Assembly: GCF_027942865.1 (NCBI RefSeq)
Contig: NC_134514.1
Coordinates: 15,733,965 to 15,797,964, forward strand
DNA: 64,000 bases
DNA from: Odontesthes bonariensis
Lineage: Eukaryota > Chordata > Actinopteri > Atheriniformes > Atherinopsidae
Reading direction: 5' to 3'
Shown: in pieces, positions 1-11,196 of the stretch
Position numbering within the stretch: the first letter of the stretch is position 1
Layout: every line of letters begins with the position of its first letter
Notes under the pieces: generated by a model
The model's input: only the letters and a program-made list of their open reading frames with translations
The model's database searches: none
Told to the model about the DNA's origin: nothing
Program-made: the position numbers and the translations under genes

Positions 1-1241
1 CCTTACAGTCACTTATCACAGCAGGCGAAATCCTTCACCGCTGTACGAGGAAAACAAAGAGACTAAACACTTCTGTCAACCTCAGGTGAACAGTTTCTGT
101 TTCCTGGCAATCAAAAGACAACAAAGCTGTCATGAAAATGGCACATCTCAGAGGAAAAAAAACACAAAGTTTTCACGTGTTGTATCTTGCTCCACGTGTC
201 ATCTATAAACCGCTACCTAGCCCTAAAACGAAAAATAAAAGTAGTATTGTAAGTACTTTTTAAACTGTATTTTACAGTTTGTCATTTCATGGATCATTTC
301 TTGTCATTTCAAAAATGTATTACTTGTCCTGCATTTAGAGATGTATACAAATTTTGTTTCCACTAAACCAGCCCCAAATTTCCCCCCTGATTCAGTAGGG
401 GAAGGGGGCCTGATCAGACCACTGGACATGACCAATCAGAGCAGACTAGGCGTTTTGGGTTGAGGTAAGCCACCCTACCTTCTACTTTTACAGGAAACGT
501 GTAAATATTTGTAAATTATTAGTATTCTGCATACTTCATTCGACCTTTAGGAAGGCTAAATTTCAGATCTTTTACTTCTCTTTCTTTCTTTTTTTTTTTT
601 TTTGCTAATCTTTGCAGAGCAGCAATGCAACGCATCCTAAGTTGGAATCTTAAAAACTGGTTTGCTAAATTCACAGGGGAAGAAGGCGGCTCTGACAGAT
701 CTCCAAACAGTGTCTTTCACCAATTCATCCACCACACTTCACCATGAAAATGCTTTATTTCTGCAATTTGATCGTTTATTCACTAAAATATGACCATTTT
801 TCCACATGCATGTTTTTGTTTAGTTGCATAAAGGACCTGCTTCTGTAATTTCGACAATCTTAATGATAGTGAAAATTAAACTTGAATCTTCAACAAGATA
901 ACTTGAGATTCACGGCTCTCGTGGATCTATTTTACAAGTTTTCTCTGAACACAGCAAGTGCGAATTAAATCCCCTGTTGTCAAAGACGACACAGAAGTAG
1001 TAAGAGCTGCATTTACACTGTTCTATATGTCCAACACAGGACCCTCACTGAGGATGGACAGTACTAGGCCACTGTGACTCGGATATCATTAATAGGTACA
1101 TTATGACTTAAATGCATTGCTCTTTATTGGGTTTTATGTGTTTGTGTGCACATGAGAGAGTGTTTATGGAAATGGACTCAATGTTTCTTTCACAAGTTTT
1201 TTTTCAATTTGAAAGAAAAAAAAAAAAAAAAAGCTGTGTAC

Positions 1242-4200
1242 CTGTAAGACTTTAGCGCTGGGCTGTAGAGGCTTGATGATAAGCTGCCTTCCCGATGTGT
1301 AGAGTATCCTGTCTGAGTCTGGACCCCAGGCCACAGAATATACAGGAGACCCTAGAAATGCAGAGAAATACAGACATACAATCTCTGATTAATCAAAGTG
1401 TTGTAGAGCAATGGACTGGACTTTTGACGATTTCTGATGCAGCTGTACAAAGATGCTGTGCCCTCTGTCACTGACAAACTAGACGTTTGTGTGAACAGCA
1501 GCTACAGCAGAACTAATTCCTCTACTCAGAAGGTATCACATTCCCTCGGAGACCTCAGAATCAGCCTAACAGCACTTAGCTTACAGGGAAACCAGCTGAG
1601 AAAAATCGGTCTAACTTCTACATAAGCACACGTGTGTGCAGACATGCACATGTTAGAGGGAAAGTGTGTATGTGTCTGTATGCGCGAGCTTGTTTTTCTA
1701 TTGCTCTGAGGTTTGACTTCTTTATGGGGACCAAAATGTTGGATCCTAAAGAGTTAGCCACTTAAACGAGGGTGAGGACTTTTAGGGTTATAGTTAGAAT
1801 TTGGTCTGGGTAAGTGTTAGGATTACGGTATTCAAATGTGATTCTTAAGGTTAGAATAAGGGGCTGGGAAATGTATCATGTCAATGGTGTCCCCATGAAG
1901 ACAGTAATACATGAATGAATGTGTGTGTGTTTGAGTTGAGTTGTGGCTACACGCGTGTGCAGGGGAGGGGGCCTGACATTTAACCTCACTCCAGGTGCAT
2001 GTGGTTTCTCACAAATGCCAACTGGTCACATGATCTAAATCTGACGAAGGCGATGAGAGGGGTTGAGACAAGTTCCTCTTTCCTCCCTCTCGCTCGGTTC
2101 CAACCTCTTCCTAGAGCTCACTCTTAAAATGGGTCATAAGGTACCCAAAAAGAACAGCGTGATCCTGCAGCGTGTGTGTGTATACACGTGTGTGTGTGTG
2201 CGTGCATGTGTTAGGTTCTGAGGCGAAGCAACACCTGCAGTAACCTGGGTGCCATGTGGTAGTGGTGTTTATCTAAAAAGCAATGCTACTAAATCCGGGC
2301 ACAGAGCTACAGATCTTTAGAAGATCCCATGATCCAGCAGTTTATTCTGAAAACACTAACCAAAAGAAACCGCTGCTACATGTAGCCATGTATTCCTGTT
2401 TCCCTGCTAGGTTTTCTACAGCTACTTTCATTCATCAAAGGTTTTCTCCAGAAGCCAATTTTTATCCCCATTTTTTTTTTTTTTTCTGTTGCAGAACTGA
2501 AACAAAAAAAGTTTAATAAGTCAAACTGCACAATAAATCAATTAATAAATAAGCCATCTGTGAATGCTGGAGAGAGGAGCGTAGCATTAGGAGTAATTTC
2601 TTATGGCCTTTAATAAAACTTCACTATAAAGCTTTGAAAGTTTACGGCACTTCTAATGAAGGAAAACCATAGAACTGGAACACTCACTCTGCTTTTCTTC
2701 TACTGAACACAATCAGATCCTCATAAGCCAAAAATATACATATCCACACACCACACACAGCTTTATACAGCTGCGTAGCCACACAAGGAAAAAAACAAAA
2801 GCTTTCCTCTTTGATTACTCATTTGAAATAAAATGGAAACTGCAGATTGCTCAGTCAGTAGAATAAAAAGAAGCAAGAGCAACAACAGAGAACATGTAAA
2901 GTGTGACAATATGTCTGAAGGAGTGCTGCTCCACAGGCAGTTGCTGTTTGTCTGATGTCAAACAGAAGTAAGATGAGCTGGTCAGCTGGTGTCACGTCAC
3001 TAAAGCTGTTTTCATACATGAACGCGGGAGATCCTCCAGGGAATGAGTGAACGATTAGGTCCTGGCTTTCTCCACCGGCGCCATTCACACCCGCATTTCA
3101 CAACGGGAGATTCTCTGCTGGAGATGCACACTCACAACTGGAAATATCATGGAGTGGCACCTGAGCAGAGTACAGAGGACGCGGCACATGACAGCAAAGT
3201 ACAATGTGGAAAACTCTGTTGAGCGAGTCAAGAATGGCAGATAATGCTCATCGATGACAGATTTTGTGTTAGTAATATCAATAATACATTTATTCAAATG
3301 CATACGAAATGCGATAGACAGCGCACACAGTCACCCGCTGTAAATGTTTCAGGAGCGTTTACTGCAGCATTCACACATCGGCACATGCTGTATCGTGTAA
3401 GCTCTGCAAGGAGTCAGGAGCAAATGTTGCAGGCATTTGCAATCTACCATCTAGCCCTCATGGAACATCTCCAAGACAGTTCAGTGAATGTTTAATAATG
3501 CCTTAAGAGAAGGAAAGGGCTGTAACAATAGGTGTGAATGAAGCTGAGCCCGTATGGGTCTCGCATTTGTTTCCTTTTTTGTTTTTTTTCTTGACGTCAC
3601 AAGAGACACTCTTTGAGAAAACAAGGTCCAAAAGAAAAAGAAAATATCAGCCCCGTCTGAGCGTGAATTAGAGAGACAATGTAACGAGGAAAGAGAAATC
3701 TACTGCGGCCAACTTGAATATACAGGTGTTAGCTTGGTTGTGCACATGATTTCCAGATGTTACAAGACTTCCAAGCATAACTTTGTATATAAGAAAGCAT
3801 TTGTACAAAAATACAGTTTAAAGCAGAAAATGTACTGGATTTCAGAAGAAGTGGCTTCAAGGTGAGACATTTTTACAAATAATAAATTCTTTTTTTCTAG
3901 GTTTACTGTCCTCTAGTTATTCACGCTGCAATTTACACAGACAACTTGAAGGAAAATGACATAAAAAGAATCACCTTTTTGTTGGGTGGGGAGATGGGGG
4001 GGGGGGGGGGTGACATAATGTCAAACCATCATTGCATTAACTTTGTTCAAGAAATTTTTTTTTTTTTTGTCTAGTACCAATTAGCGTAAATAGAAAGGTC
4101 TAACATCTTGCACAATCAGAACTAGACTTTCTGGTTAAAACCAGCCTTTTTGGCAGTGAAATCACTGGAAACCGTCTGAAGTTTGACCTCCTAAATTTAA

Positions 4201-7200
4201 CACAGGCAATCAGCCTATTTCTAAATGCTATAGTACCAGAATAAAAAAGTGCTGACTGAGTGATCATCATCTAATGTGCAGCTTTACAAAAACACTAATA
4301 ATGGACAACTGGCTTTGTTTCAGTGAAACAAAACAAAAGTCTTATTTGTTTTTTTTCCTGACCTTGGCTGGCTAGTGTTGAGCGTAGCATCCCACTTTTT
4401 GACCAGATCTTGATCTGTCCATCTTCTCCGGCTAAGAGAAGAGAGAAACAATTTAAATGAGCATTAGGGACTACTGAATGTTTTAAATCCTCATTTTGAT
4501 GAAAATAAAAGAGAAGAAAATACAAAAGACTGTTTGAATGGAGATAAAAAAAAAAAAAAAAAATTTAAATGAAAACGTGTTCAGGTCATCTCAACCTGTG
4601 ATAAGAGCAGTCCCATCATAGTTCCATCTTCCGGCCAAAACCGCTCCTTTGTGTGCTTCGACGCTTTTCTCAATGCGTCCCATCTTGGAGGCAAGGTGGA
4701 ATTTTCCTGTAGTGAGAGAAAAAAACAAAAACATACGCTCTATTGTACAAAAACTTCGAGCTGATGTGAGTGTTTCCAGTCTTACATTTAAAACAGTTAT
4801 GTGTGCTGTAATACACTGGCTTTTAAATGGATGCATTCTTATTCCCAGATGATTCATATGTGCGTGTAATTTCAGTGGCTGCATAAAGCAAACGGACCGA
4901 ACTAATTTTTATGGCCAATCCAAAATATTAGTCAAGGGAAAATATCCACTAAGCTTAAAAAACACATTATAATACATGGACTGTATAAATAAATGCATCA
5001 CAACCACTCCCATTACACACAATTAGCATCAAAGCGATACTTCTCCAATAAACTAAATTACAAACTTGAAGCACGAAGCAGTTGAGTGAAACTAAACTGT
5101 TTCTGTTGGTTGAATTGGAGCAATTTTCTATTTGCTAGACATGAAAGGGTGATCAGGCATGGAGACAGTTATTGAAGACGCTAGCCTAACATATACTTTG
5201 TGGCAGTGTATATTAAAAATTCAGAATGTTCTATGTAATTTCTGGCAGCCTATAACTGCAAATCAGCACGCTGCCGCTCTCTCCCGTTTCTAAATTTGGA
5301 CGCCCCAACAAAAGTGCATGTTACTGATCCAGCAGGTAGTCAGCAAAACAGGCATGTACAGCTGCAGGAAAAAACAACCAAACTTTAAACTTAAAACAAT
5401 GTTTCTATTTCTATCACAACGCCGTTATCAGCAGTCCAAAGTGTGGGAAGTCCTTTAGTGTGATAGATTGTTTGTTTGCTTGTAATCTGGGAAATGTTTT
5501 CTTATGATGTCTCATAACATCATATATCTATTTCTTTTTTTTTTTTTTTAGCCCTATTCATATGTTGTTTAATAAGAAACAAACTAAAAAAAATAATAAA
5601 AAGAGAAAAGGGCCAAAGATATCCCTCATGGTTAACTTGTTTTACTCAGTGCCAAGTCTATTTCCATTGAACACAATATCCTCTTTGGTAGAATGGCACA
5701 TATTTCACTTAAGTCATGTTGCTATGCCCTTTAGCGATAAGGAAATAAGAATCTGAAGTAATGTAGTACAAGTATCATTTAGATGTTGTATGTTTGGATT
5801 TGAAAGGAAAGACAGAATATCACTGTTCATAAAATGTTTGCAAGTGTAAAAATTCAAAATACACAGAATAACCAACACACTTCCACGGGGATGGGAGGCT
5901 GAGTAATCACAAAAGGTTTAGAAAAGCCACAAAATGAATACAAAGTCCCACAAGCCTTACAAACCCTGGCTGTTAGACTGATTTCTTTTCAACTGGACCA
6001 AAAGTCACACAAAAGGTTATATGTGCAGTGCAGAATCTTCTTTGATTGGGATGTTTTGGGGCACACAATAACTAAAAGAATAAATCCACAACTATCGTGC
6101 TCACATTTCTCTTCTCCTATTTCAAGCCATATCAGTAGCGATTAATATTTGTGCAACTTGAATGAAACAAGAAGCCTGAAGAAAGTTGCTAAAGTGAATT
6201 CTAACAGAGTTTTCACAAGTCTCAAGTCTGCCAGAGAAAATTGCTGCTTCAGTTTGTGGGTGTGTTTATGCAACCCTACACTGCCATTACAGTTGTGACC
6301 ACACATTGCCTGCCATAGCTGTACATCCATACTCTGTGTTTATATCTAATATAGGATGAAGAACAGACATAAGAGACCATGTCACAGAGACTGTATCCCA
6401 GAGTTAACCAATTCAAATGCACAGCAAAGAATCCAACTTTAGTGATATTACACTGAATTCCTCCTAAGTATAAAAACAAGACTGAGAAATGAAAAGAATA
6501 CCAGTGAATGAACTAAAAAAGTGACGTTTTTGTCAAAATGTATTTTACTAATTTCCTTTTCTGTGTATACAGATAACGGGAAATTATTTCTGTCGAGTAG
6601 CTATGCAGTGAAATCTGTTGATAGAAACAAAGCTCTGTAGCCTGGAGGATTTCAGAGAACACATATAGACTTACCATCGGTGCTGGTGAGGACAAAAATC
6701 TCAGCCGGTGTCTGTTTTTTGCCACCAACAGTTTTGGGGAACCAATGTAGGTCAATAGGGTAAATGTCTTCTGGCAATCTGACAACCAGATTGGTTTCAT
6801 TGTTGAGCAGGTTCCACTTGAGGATCTGATGATCCTCACTACATGAGTACAGCTCATCTGCTGTAGTCCAACCCACACAACTCACAAGTTCCTTATGTGA
6901 TATGCTGTTAAGGACAATAATCAACTTTTTAGTATTTCAACTGACTGTATGAGTAGCTTATGCAATAAAACATCTTCTGACAAGTCTGAATTTGATACAG
7001 GTTACGTCTAACAGTGGAAAGAGCATTTAGTAAAGTGCTGCACATAAGTGGAGTTTCAAGGTGACTGTTACTTTGACTGATTTGTTTTCCCTTCTTATCT
7101 TAATAAATGAGCTGATGGCTCAATATTTAACAAAAAAAAAGTAGTTTTCTCTGCAATGGTTCGAGATTAAGTAAATAAATATACTGCTAAAAACATCTTT

Positions 7201-7692
7201 GTGTTTTACTACCTTCCTTTCACCTAATATATATGTAAATATACACACATTACTGTATATTAACTGGTATTTATAGATCACTTTTTTCAAACTAAATCTG
7301 ACTCAAATAGCTACAACACTAAGCACTGTTTTCAAAAGTACTTTCAATATCAATCATTTCATAAACTCATTCAGTCAGAGGAGCTAAACCAATAAATATG
7401 TTTACACTGTTTGTACTGTTGTATTCATAAATTTGGACAGACATATAATACAAATATATACATACATGCATACGGTACACAAAGTCTTCGGTTGCCATTG
7501 GTTACATTGCATAAGCCAAACAATCATTACAGTGCGATATTATCACTTAAAGTAACAATAAAGATGGAAGAAAAGGTTTTGAAGTTGTGTAAATATTTGA
7601 GCAAGAGAGTAACACGCATATTGTTGTTGAGCAAATTAAACCATAGAAAGGATATGTTTGGGTTCCTTCTGGAGCGATGTTTTTAGCCTCAT
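1242..7692 (-). CDS. ift80: IFT80, intraflagellar transport protein 80 (5' part of gene, first 183 codons)
   Basis: IFT80 is a WD40-repeat subunit of the IFT-B complex, which carries cargo along cilia. Coding exons in transcript order are 7692-7656, 6896-6675, 4706-4596, 4431-4363 and 1351-1242. They join in phase to 549 nt. The product starts [19 protein letters not shown] and runs through WD-repeat blades with [19 protein letters not shown] and [20 protein letters not shown], closely matching vertebrate IFT80 from residue 1. The family length is about 777 residues, so roughly three quarters of the protein lies left of position 1. Intron 1 is AT-AC; the other introns are GT-AG. The start is the conserved MRLK. 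A 5' UTR exon boundary with an acceptor just upstream (about 7709-7712) is plausible but inferred. The neighbour SMC4 is divergent. Introns at 1352-4362 and 4707-6674 show no recognised genes. Confidence 0.95.
1352..4362 (-). other. ift80: IFT80 intron 4, non-coding
   Basis: About 3 kb between the exon ending [10 protein letters not shown] and the exon starting SPVYSVAW. It contains the GGGGAC repeat, TG microsatellites near 2170, a G homopolymer near 3998-4010 and several A/T runs. Short open frames (for example 3244-3495 plus) match nothing I recognise and lack splice context. Confidence 0.6.
1705..1940. repeat. Dispersed fish-type repeat with TGGGGACC / GGTGTCCCCA ends
   Basis: This stretch lies in an IFT80 intron (downstream of exon 5). 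It starts with a TATGGGGACCAAAATG motif, carries several degenerate GGTTAG/TTAGGGTTA-like units, and ends with GGTGTCCCCATGAAGACAGT followed by a GT run. The inverted GGGGAC/GTCCCC ends with a TTAGGG-like interior resemble a dispersed repeat I recall from many teleost genomes. The class is uncertain. Confidence 0.45.
6897..7655 (-). other. ift80: U12-type AT-AC intron in IFT80
   Basis: On the minus strand the intron begins ATATCCTTT (from 7655), the U12 AT-AC donor consensus. It ends in AC (6898-6897), preceded by the branch-site-like GTCCTTAAC (6915-6907), whose branch A sits 11 nt from the intron end. Joining at these points gives codon CAT and the conserved KEPKHKELVSC. No GT-AG pairing nearby gives that protein. 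The intron is therefore predicted to need the minor spliceosome. Confidence 0.9.
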
Positions 7693-8400
7693 GGTTGCTT
7701 TGTTGTACTGTATCCTAAACGAACAACAACAAAAACAAAGTCATTTCTACAAAGTATTTAATCGCGGATTTACAAATTCATATATGACACTTAAGTCAAC
7801 CAAATACATAAAGAAAAACTTCGTAAGAGTCCAAAACCATAAACCTATTATGTTTACCCCGTAAAGGAAGCAAAGCAGTTGTTAGTTTACCCTGGTAGCT
7901 TGAACGGTAAATGAAACAAGCGTCTGCAGTTGCTACGGTACCTGTCATTGTTGCTAACGTGAATCCTCAGATGTATCCGTGTCGTGCCTGAAACTTGAAT
8001 GCTAACGGTCTTCTGATTAGCACGGGGATCATTCTGCCGTCACTGAGTTTACTGTGAGACAACCACTAACGCATACGTGTAATTTATTATAGATCGAATT
8101 GTCAATAATATAGAAAGAAACCATATCCCTCATCAGTCAGCATGTTTTACCTCACGTATAAAGGCTAACTTTTGGTAGCCATTTAATAGGGTTGAGAAGA
8201 GCTTGGAAAGTGAGTTATCGCGAGAGTTGCCAATCTCGCCCTCTTCACTGCAGATCTTTCTAAGTATTCGTAAACAAATACCATCAAGCGTGTAACATTA
8301 TCTATTAACATGTATTAAAATCAAAGTACATTTACATTAATCTATGATACAATTAATCTGAACAGTTTCCTGAAATATAAACTATATCATAGGGCGGGAC
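7693..8400 (-). promoter_or_regulatory. IFT80 5' UTR/promoter side of the divergent IFT80-SMC4 region
   Basis: No coding exon is seen here. Just upstream of the IFT80 ATG, the minus strand has a T-rich tract followed by TTTAG|GATACAG, a plausible acceptor for a 5' UTR exon. CAGG|GTAAAC near 7889 is a plausible matching donor, giving a first non-coding exon further right. TATCGCGAGA at 8216-8225 is one base from the TCTCGCGAGA promoter palindrome often seen in TATA-less divergent promoters. The TSS is not determined. Confidence 0.4.
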
Positions 8401-8411
8401 TCCTTTCTACT

Positions 8412-8424
8412 GTAACCAAGCAAC
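8412..8424. promoter_or_regulatory. RFX X-box (GTAACC-A-AGCAAC)
   Basis: The 13 bases fit the X-box consensus GTNRCC N0-3 RGYAAC without mismatch. RFX factors drive ciliary genes through this motif in promoters, and the site lies 720 bp upstream of the IFT80 start codon, between IFT80 and SMC4. Function is inferred. Confidence 0.55.
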
Positions 8425-8588
8425 CGTTTGAACGTAGATGAAACATTAGGTTTTGAGCCTTATAATAAACTAACATAAAAGTTAACATTGTAGAGGAAAG
8501 GTATTGTGACTGCCTTTATTTTTTGCCCAGTTTTCATTCTCTAAATGTCGTAGGTGTGGAGTTAGGCGGAGTTGGCTTCGTCCCCTTT

Positions 8589-8623
8589 TTTGAATTTCAT
8601 GTTTTTTTCCCTTGCCCTTTGAA
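8589..8623 (+). promoter_or_regulatory. Two CHR-like TTTGAA elements upstream of SMC4
   Basis: TTTGAA occurs at 8589-8594 and 8618-8623, shortly upstream of the probable SMC4 first exon. The CHR hexamer is the binding site of MuvB/DREAM complexes that time G2/M genes, and condensin subunits are expressed in that way. A hexamer is common by chance, and no paired CCAAT boxes were seen on the SMC4 side. Confidence 0.25.
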
Positions 8624-8649
8624 CGGTCCATGATGCCTTGCGTCAGTTT

Positions 8650-8951
8650 GTAACGAATTTGGTTTGACGGCACAGTTTAGGCGCCATTTACAAGATACAG
8701 TTTTCGAGCAGGAAAGCAACTCGGAATGACACTGGGCTGAATTTGGTGGATTATATTTTCCGATTTTTGGATTTTCTGACACTTTTTCTGAAATCACGAG
8801 TTGGATCAGCAAGGAAGACTTTTGACGGGCTGTGTGTATATTGTGCAAGGTACAGAGTTATTTTAAGCGGAGACTATTCACGGGGGTTCCGTCTATTTGC
8901 TGAAATTCATCGCTTTAGTTCCACACGCAACGTTTAAAACAACGTGTCAAA
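8650..8951 (+). other. smc4: Probable SMC4 non-coding first exon
   Basis: A consensus donor AAA|GTAAGT lies at 8951/8952, and the first coding exon has an acceptor (TTTAG) ending at 10082. A non-coding exon ending at 8951 therefore fits. GGCGCCATTT near 8680 is an E2F/YY1-like promoter-proximal motif. The left edge is a guess. Confidence 0.45.
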
Positions 8952-10082
8952 GTAAGTTTTAACACTAGCGAAGATAAGAAGCGAACAGACCAGCATTTCT
9001 TAAACCATTAAGTATAATGTGTTAGGTCTCTGTTTGGCCAAATATTATCTCCAGTGCAACATTTATGGACACATTTCGGACAAGAACGTATAACATTATA
9101 TCTAAGCTATCGTGAATACAGTTAGCTAAACAAAGTTGACCGTTGTAGCACCATGCGCGAGACAAAGTTAATTCTGTTAGCATACGCTATGCTGCGATAT
9201 TTGACATTAGATAGTTAGCTACTCCAGCTGTATCATTAACAATGGATAAAAAATATATATATATGCGTCACATGTAACGAAGGCAAGTACGACTAACTCA
9301 TTTTTGCATATGCGCGACTACACCAATGTTGAAGTAGAGTTTCCTTTGACTGTGCTTACCCAGCGACTTGGGTTACCCCGTTTATACCACCGCCCCCAAC
9401 TTAAAAGTTGTGGGGATTGTACGTTAATATTACTGTCAGTTTGAGACTTCGACTAGAGTCTGTGTAGCTGCGCTCCCGGTAGTGGTCATGCAATATAGGC
9501 AGTGCTAAAGGGGGGAGAATTCATATATTAGCATATTAACTGCATTGTGTTTTCCAGTTAGTGACGTTAAGCATATTTTCCTGTTTTCCCATCATTGCTA
9601 TGGTTAACGACCGTACAACTATTTGAGGTGCTACTCAAACGCATAATGTAGATGCGGATGGTTACCAAAATTGCTTTAGTCACGGGGTTAGGACAAACTT
9701 TGTACTGATCTTTGCATTTAATGTTAAAATAACATCTGGTTCCCCACAACCGTAACGGAGATCATTTGAACTGTTTTCAGGTTAAGTCTGCTTTGTAAAT
9801 TAATAATATTCAGGTCTCAAAATCAAACGCGTTTACTTTGTTTTAAACAACTATGTTAGCATATGAGGGGGGGTGGGGGGGAGAGAAAAAAAATACCGAT
9901 TAGGAGTTAGATGGGCGGCAGTGAGATCTGACTATGGTAATGATAAAAGCCTGATAGAGTAGCTGCGTGTGACCGACTGTAAGTGGACTTGAGAGATTGA
10001 CAGGCACAAAAACCACTCATGGATATTCCCTTTTTTTTTCTTTCTTTTTTTTTTTTTTTTTTTTTACCAATGACTCCTTTAG
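8952..10082 (+). other. smc4: SMC4 intron 1 (5' UTR intron)
   Basis: The sequence runs from the GTAAGT donor at 8952 to a long T-rich tract and TTTAG at 10082. It contains an AT dinucleotide run near 9250 and a G-rich stretch near 9868. No coding signal is seen. Confidence 0.45.
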
Positions 10083-10092
10083 ATTTCAAATC

Positions 10093-11155
10093 ATGCCATC
10101 TAAAACTACAAAGAGCTCAACTGCCTCCGCCAAGCCAAGAGTGAAGGGGTCGCAGCCTCGGGATGACTCCGAGGACGAGCTGGATGTACCCCCTCAAGAA
10201 ACCAACTCCAATGGCCAAGAGGAGGCACCGCCGACAACTGGCAAGTAACAAAGGGTGTTTTGGTGTCTGTGAATCTAAATAAGTTGTTCACTCAATGGCT
10301 TTGCGTGTATTGCTGCACTGGTAGAGACCATTTGGCACAGCTTTAAAGCTTTTTTTTTTTTTTTTTTTTTTTTTTTCTTGCTTAAATCCGAACACGTAGT
10401 TACAATGGCTGATAGGTTTTTTTTCTGAAGTGCCAGTCATCAGTAAAATCATTTTTGGGATGATTTTGATACCGTCGAAGGTACTTCTTCGCCAATCCTG
10501 TCGGCAAACAAGGTAATTTATTTCGAATAATGACCAGATTTGTGATTTGGATCTAAACGGTACATGACTTAATGCTTATAACTTGATATTAAATCATTTG
10601 CATGCTACTTCTGAGAAGCCCATAGGCAACGGTAGATGTTTGTAGTCATTTGGATATGTTGAAACGCTTCACTGGGTGTCCGGCTGCTACAATTTGATGT
10701 AGAAACATAGACTCTGCTTTGCTTGTTTATGCTTATGTGAGCACAATGGATTTTGAACAGGTCGTTGTGGCTTGGTGTGATGGCAACGTAGTCCTTTTAA
10801 CGTTATACATCACTACCACAAAACAAGATTTTGCTCGTGTGTGTGTTTTGATTGCAGTTAAGCATGAGTAAAAATGTGACGCTGGTGATAGCGATATACA
10901 CTTTAGTTATTTATCATCGACGTAGTGACTGTGGCGCATCTACTCTCGCGTATCGGCGCTTCTCGTGTAGAGCGTTTGTGTAATAATGTGGGTTCGTTCA
11001 AACGCTACCATGGTCTTTCTTTATTTGTTGTGCCCCCCCTCTCCTCTCTTTGGTTTGCTCTTGTTTATAGAACAAAGGAAAATAGCGCCTGACAACTTTC
11101 TCTAGAGTCGTTGTTTGACTGTGACTTGCTGCCTGTGTTTTGTTTGTTTGTTTTT

Positions 11156-11196
<41 letters not shown>

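Noticed and set aside
1-1241. Search for the next IFT80 exon (WKAHDGIILKVDW-like)
   Set aside because: No minus-strand match with splice sites was found, so that exon must lie left of the window.
6897-6910. AG at 6906-6905 (TTAACAG) as the acceptor for IFT80 exon 2
   Set aside because: It would add residues absent from the family, and no GT donor near exon 1 fits its phase. The AC end at 6898-6897 gives the conserved protein.
10241-10246. GT at 10245-10246 as the first SMC4 coding donor
   Set aside because: It gives the wrong phase and a TGA after ten more codons in the next exon. The GC donor at 10241 keeps the frame.
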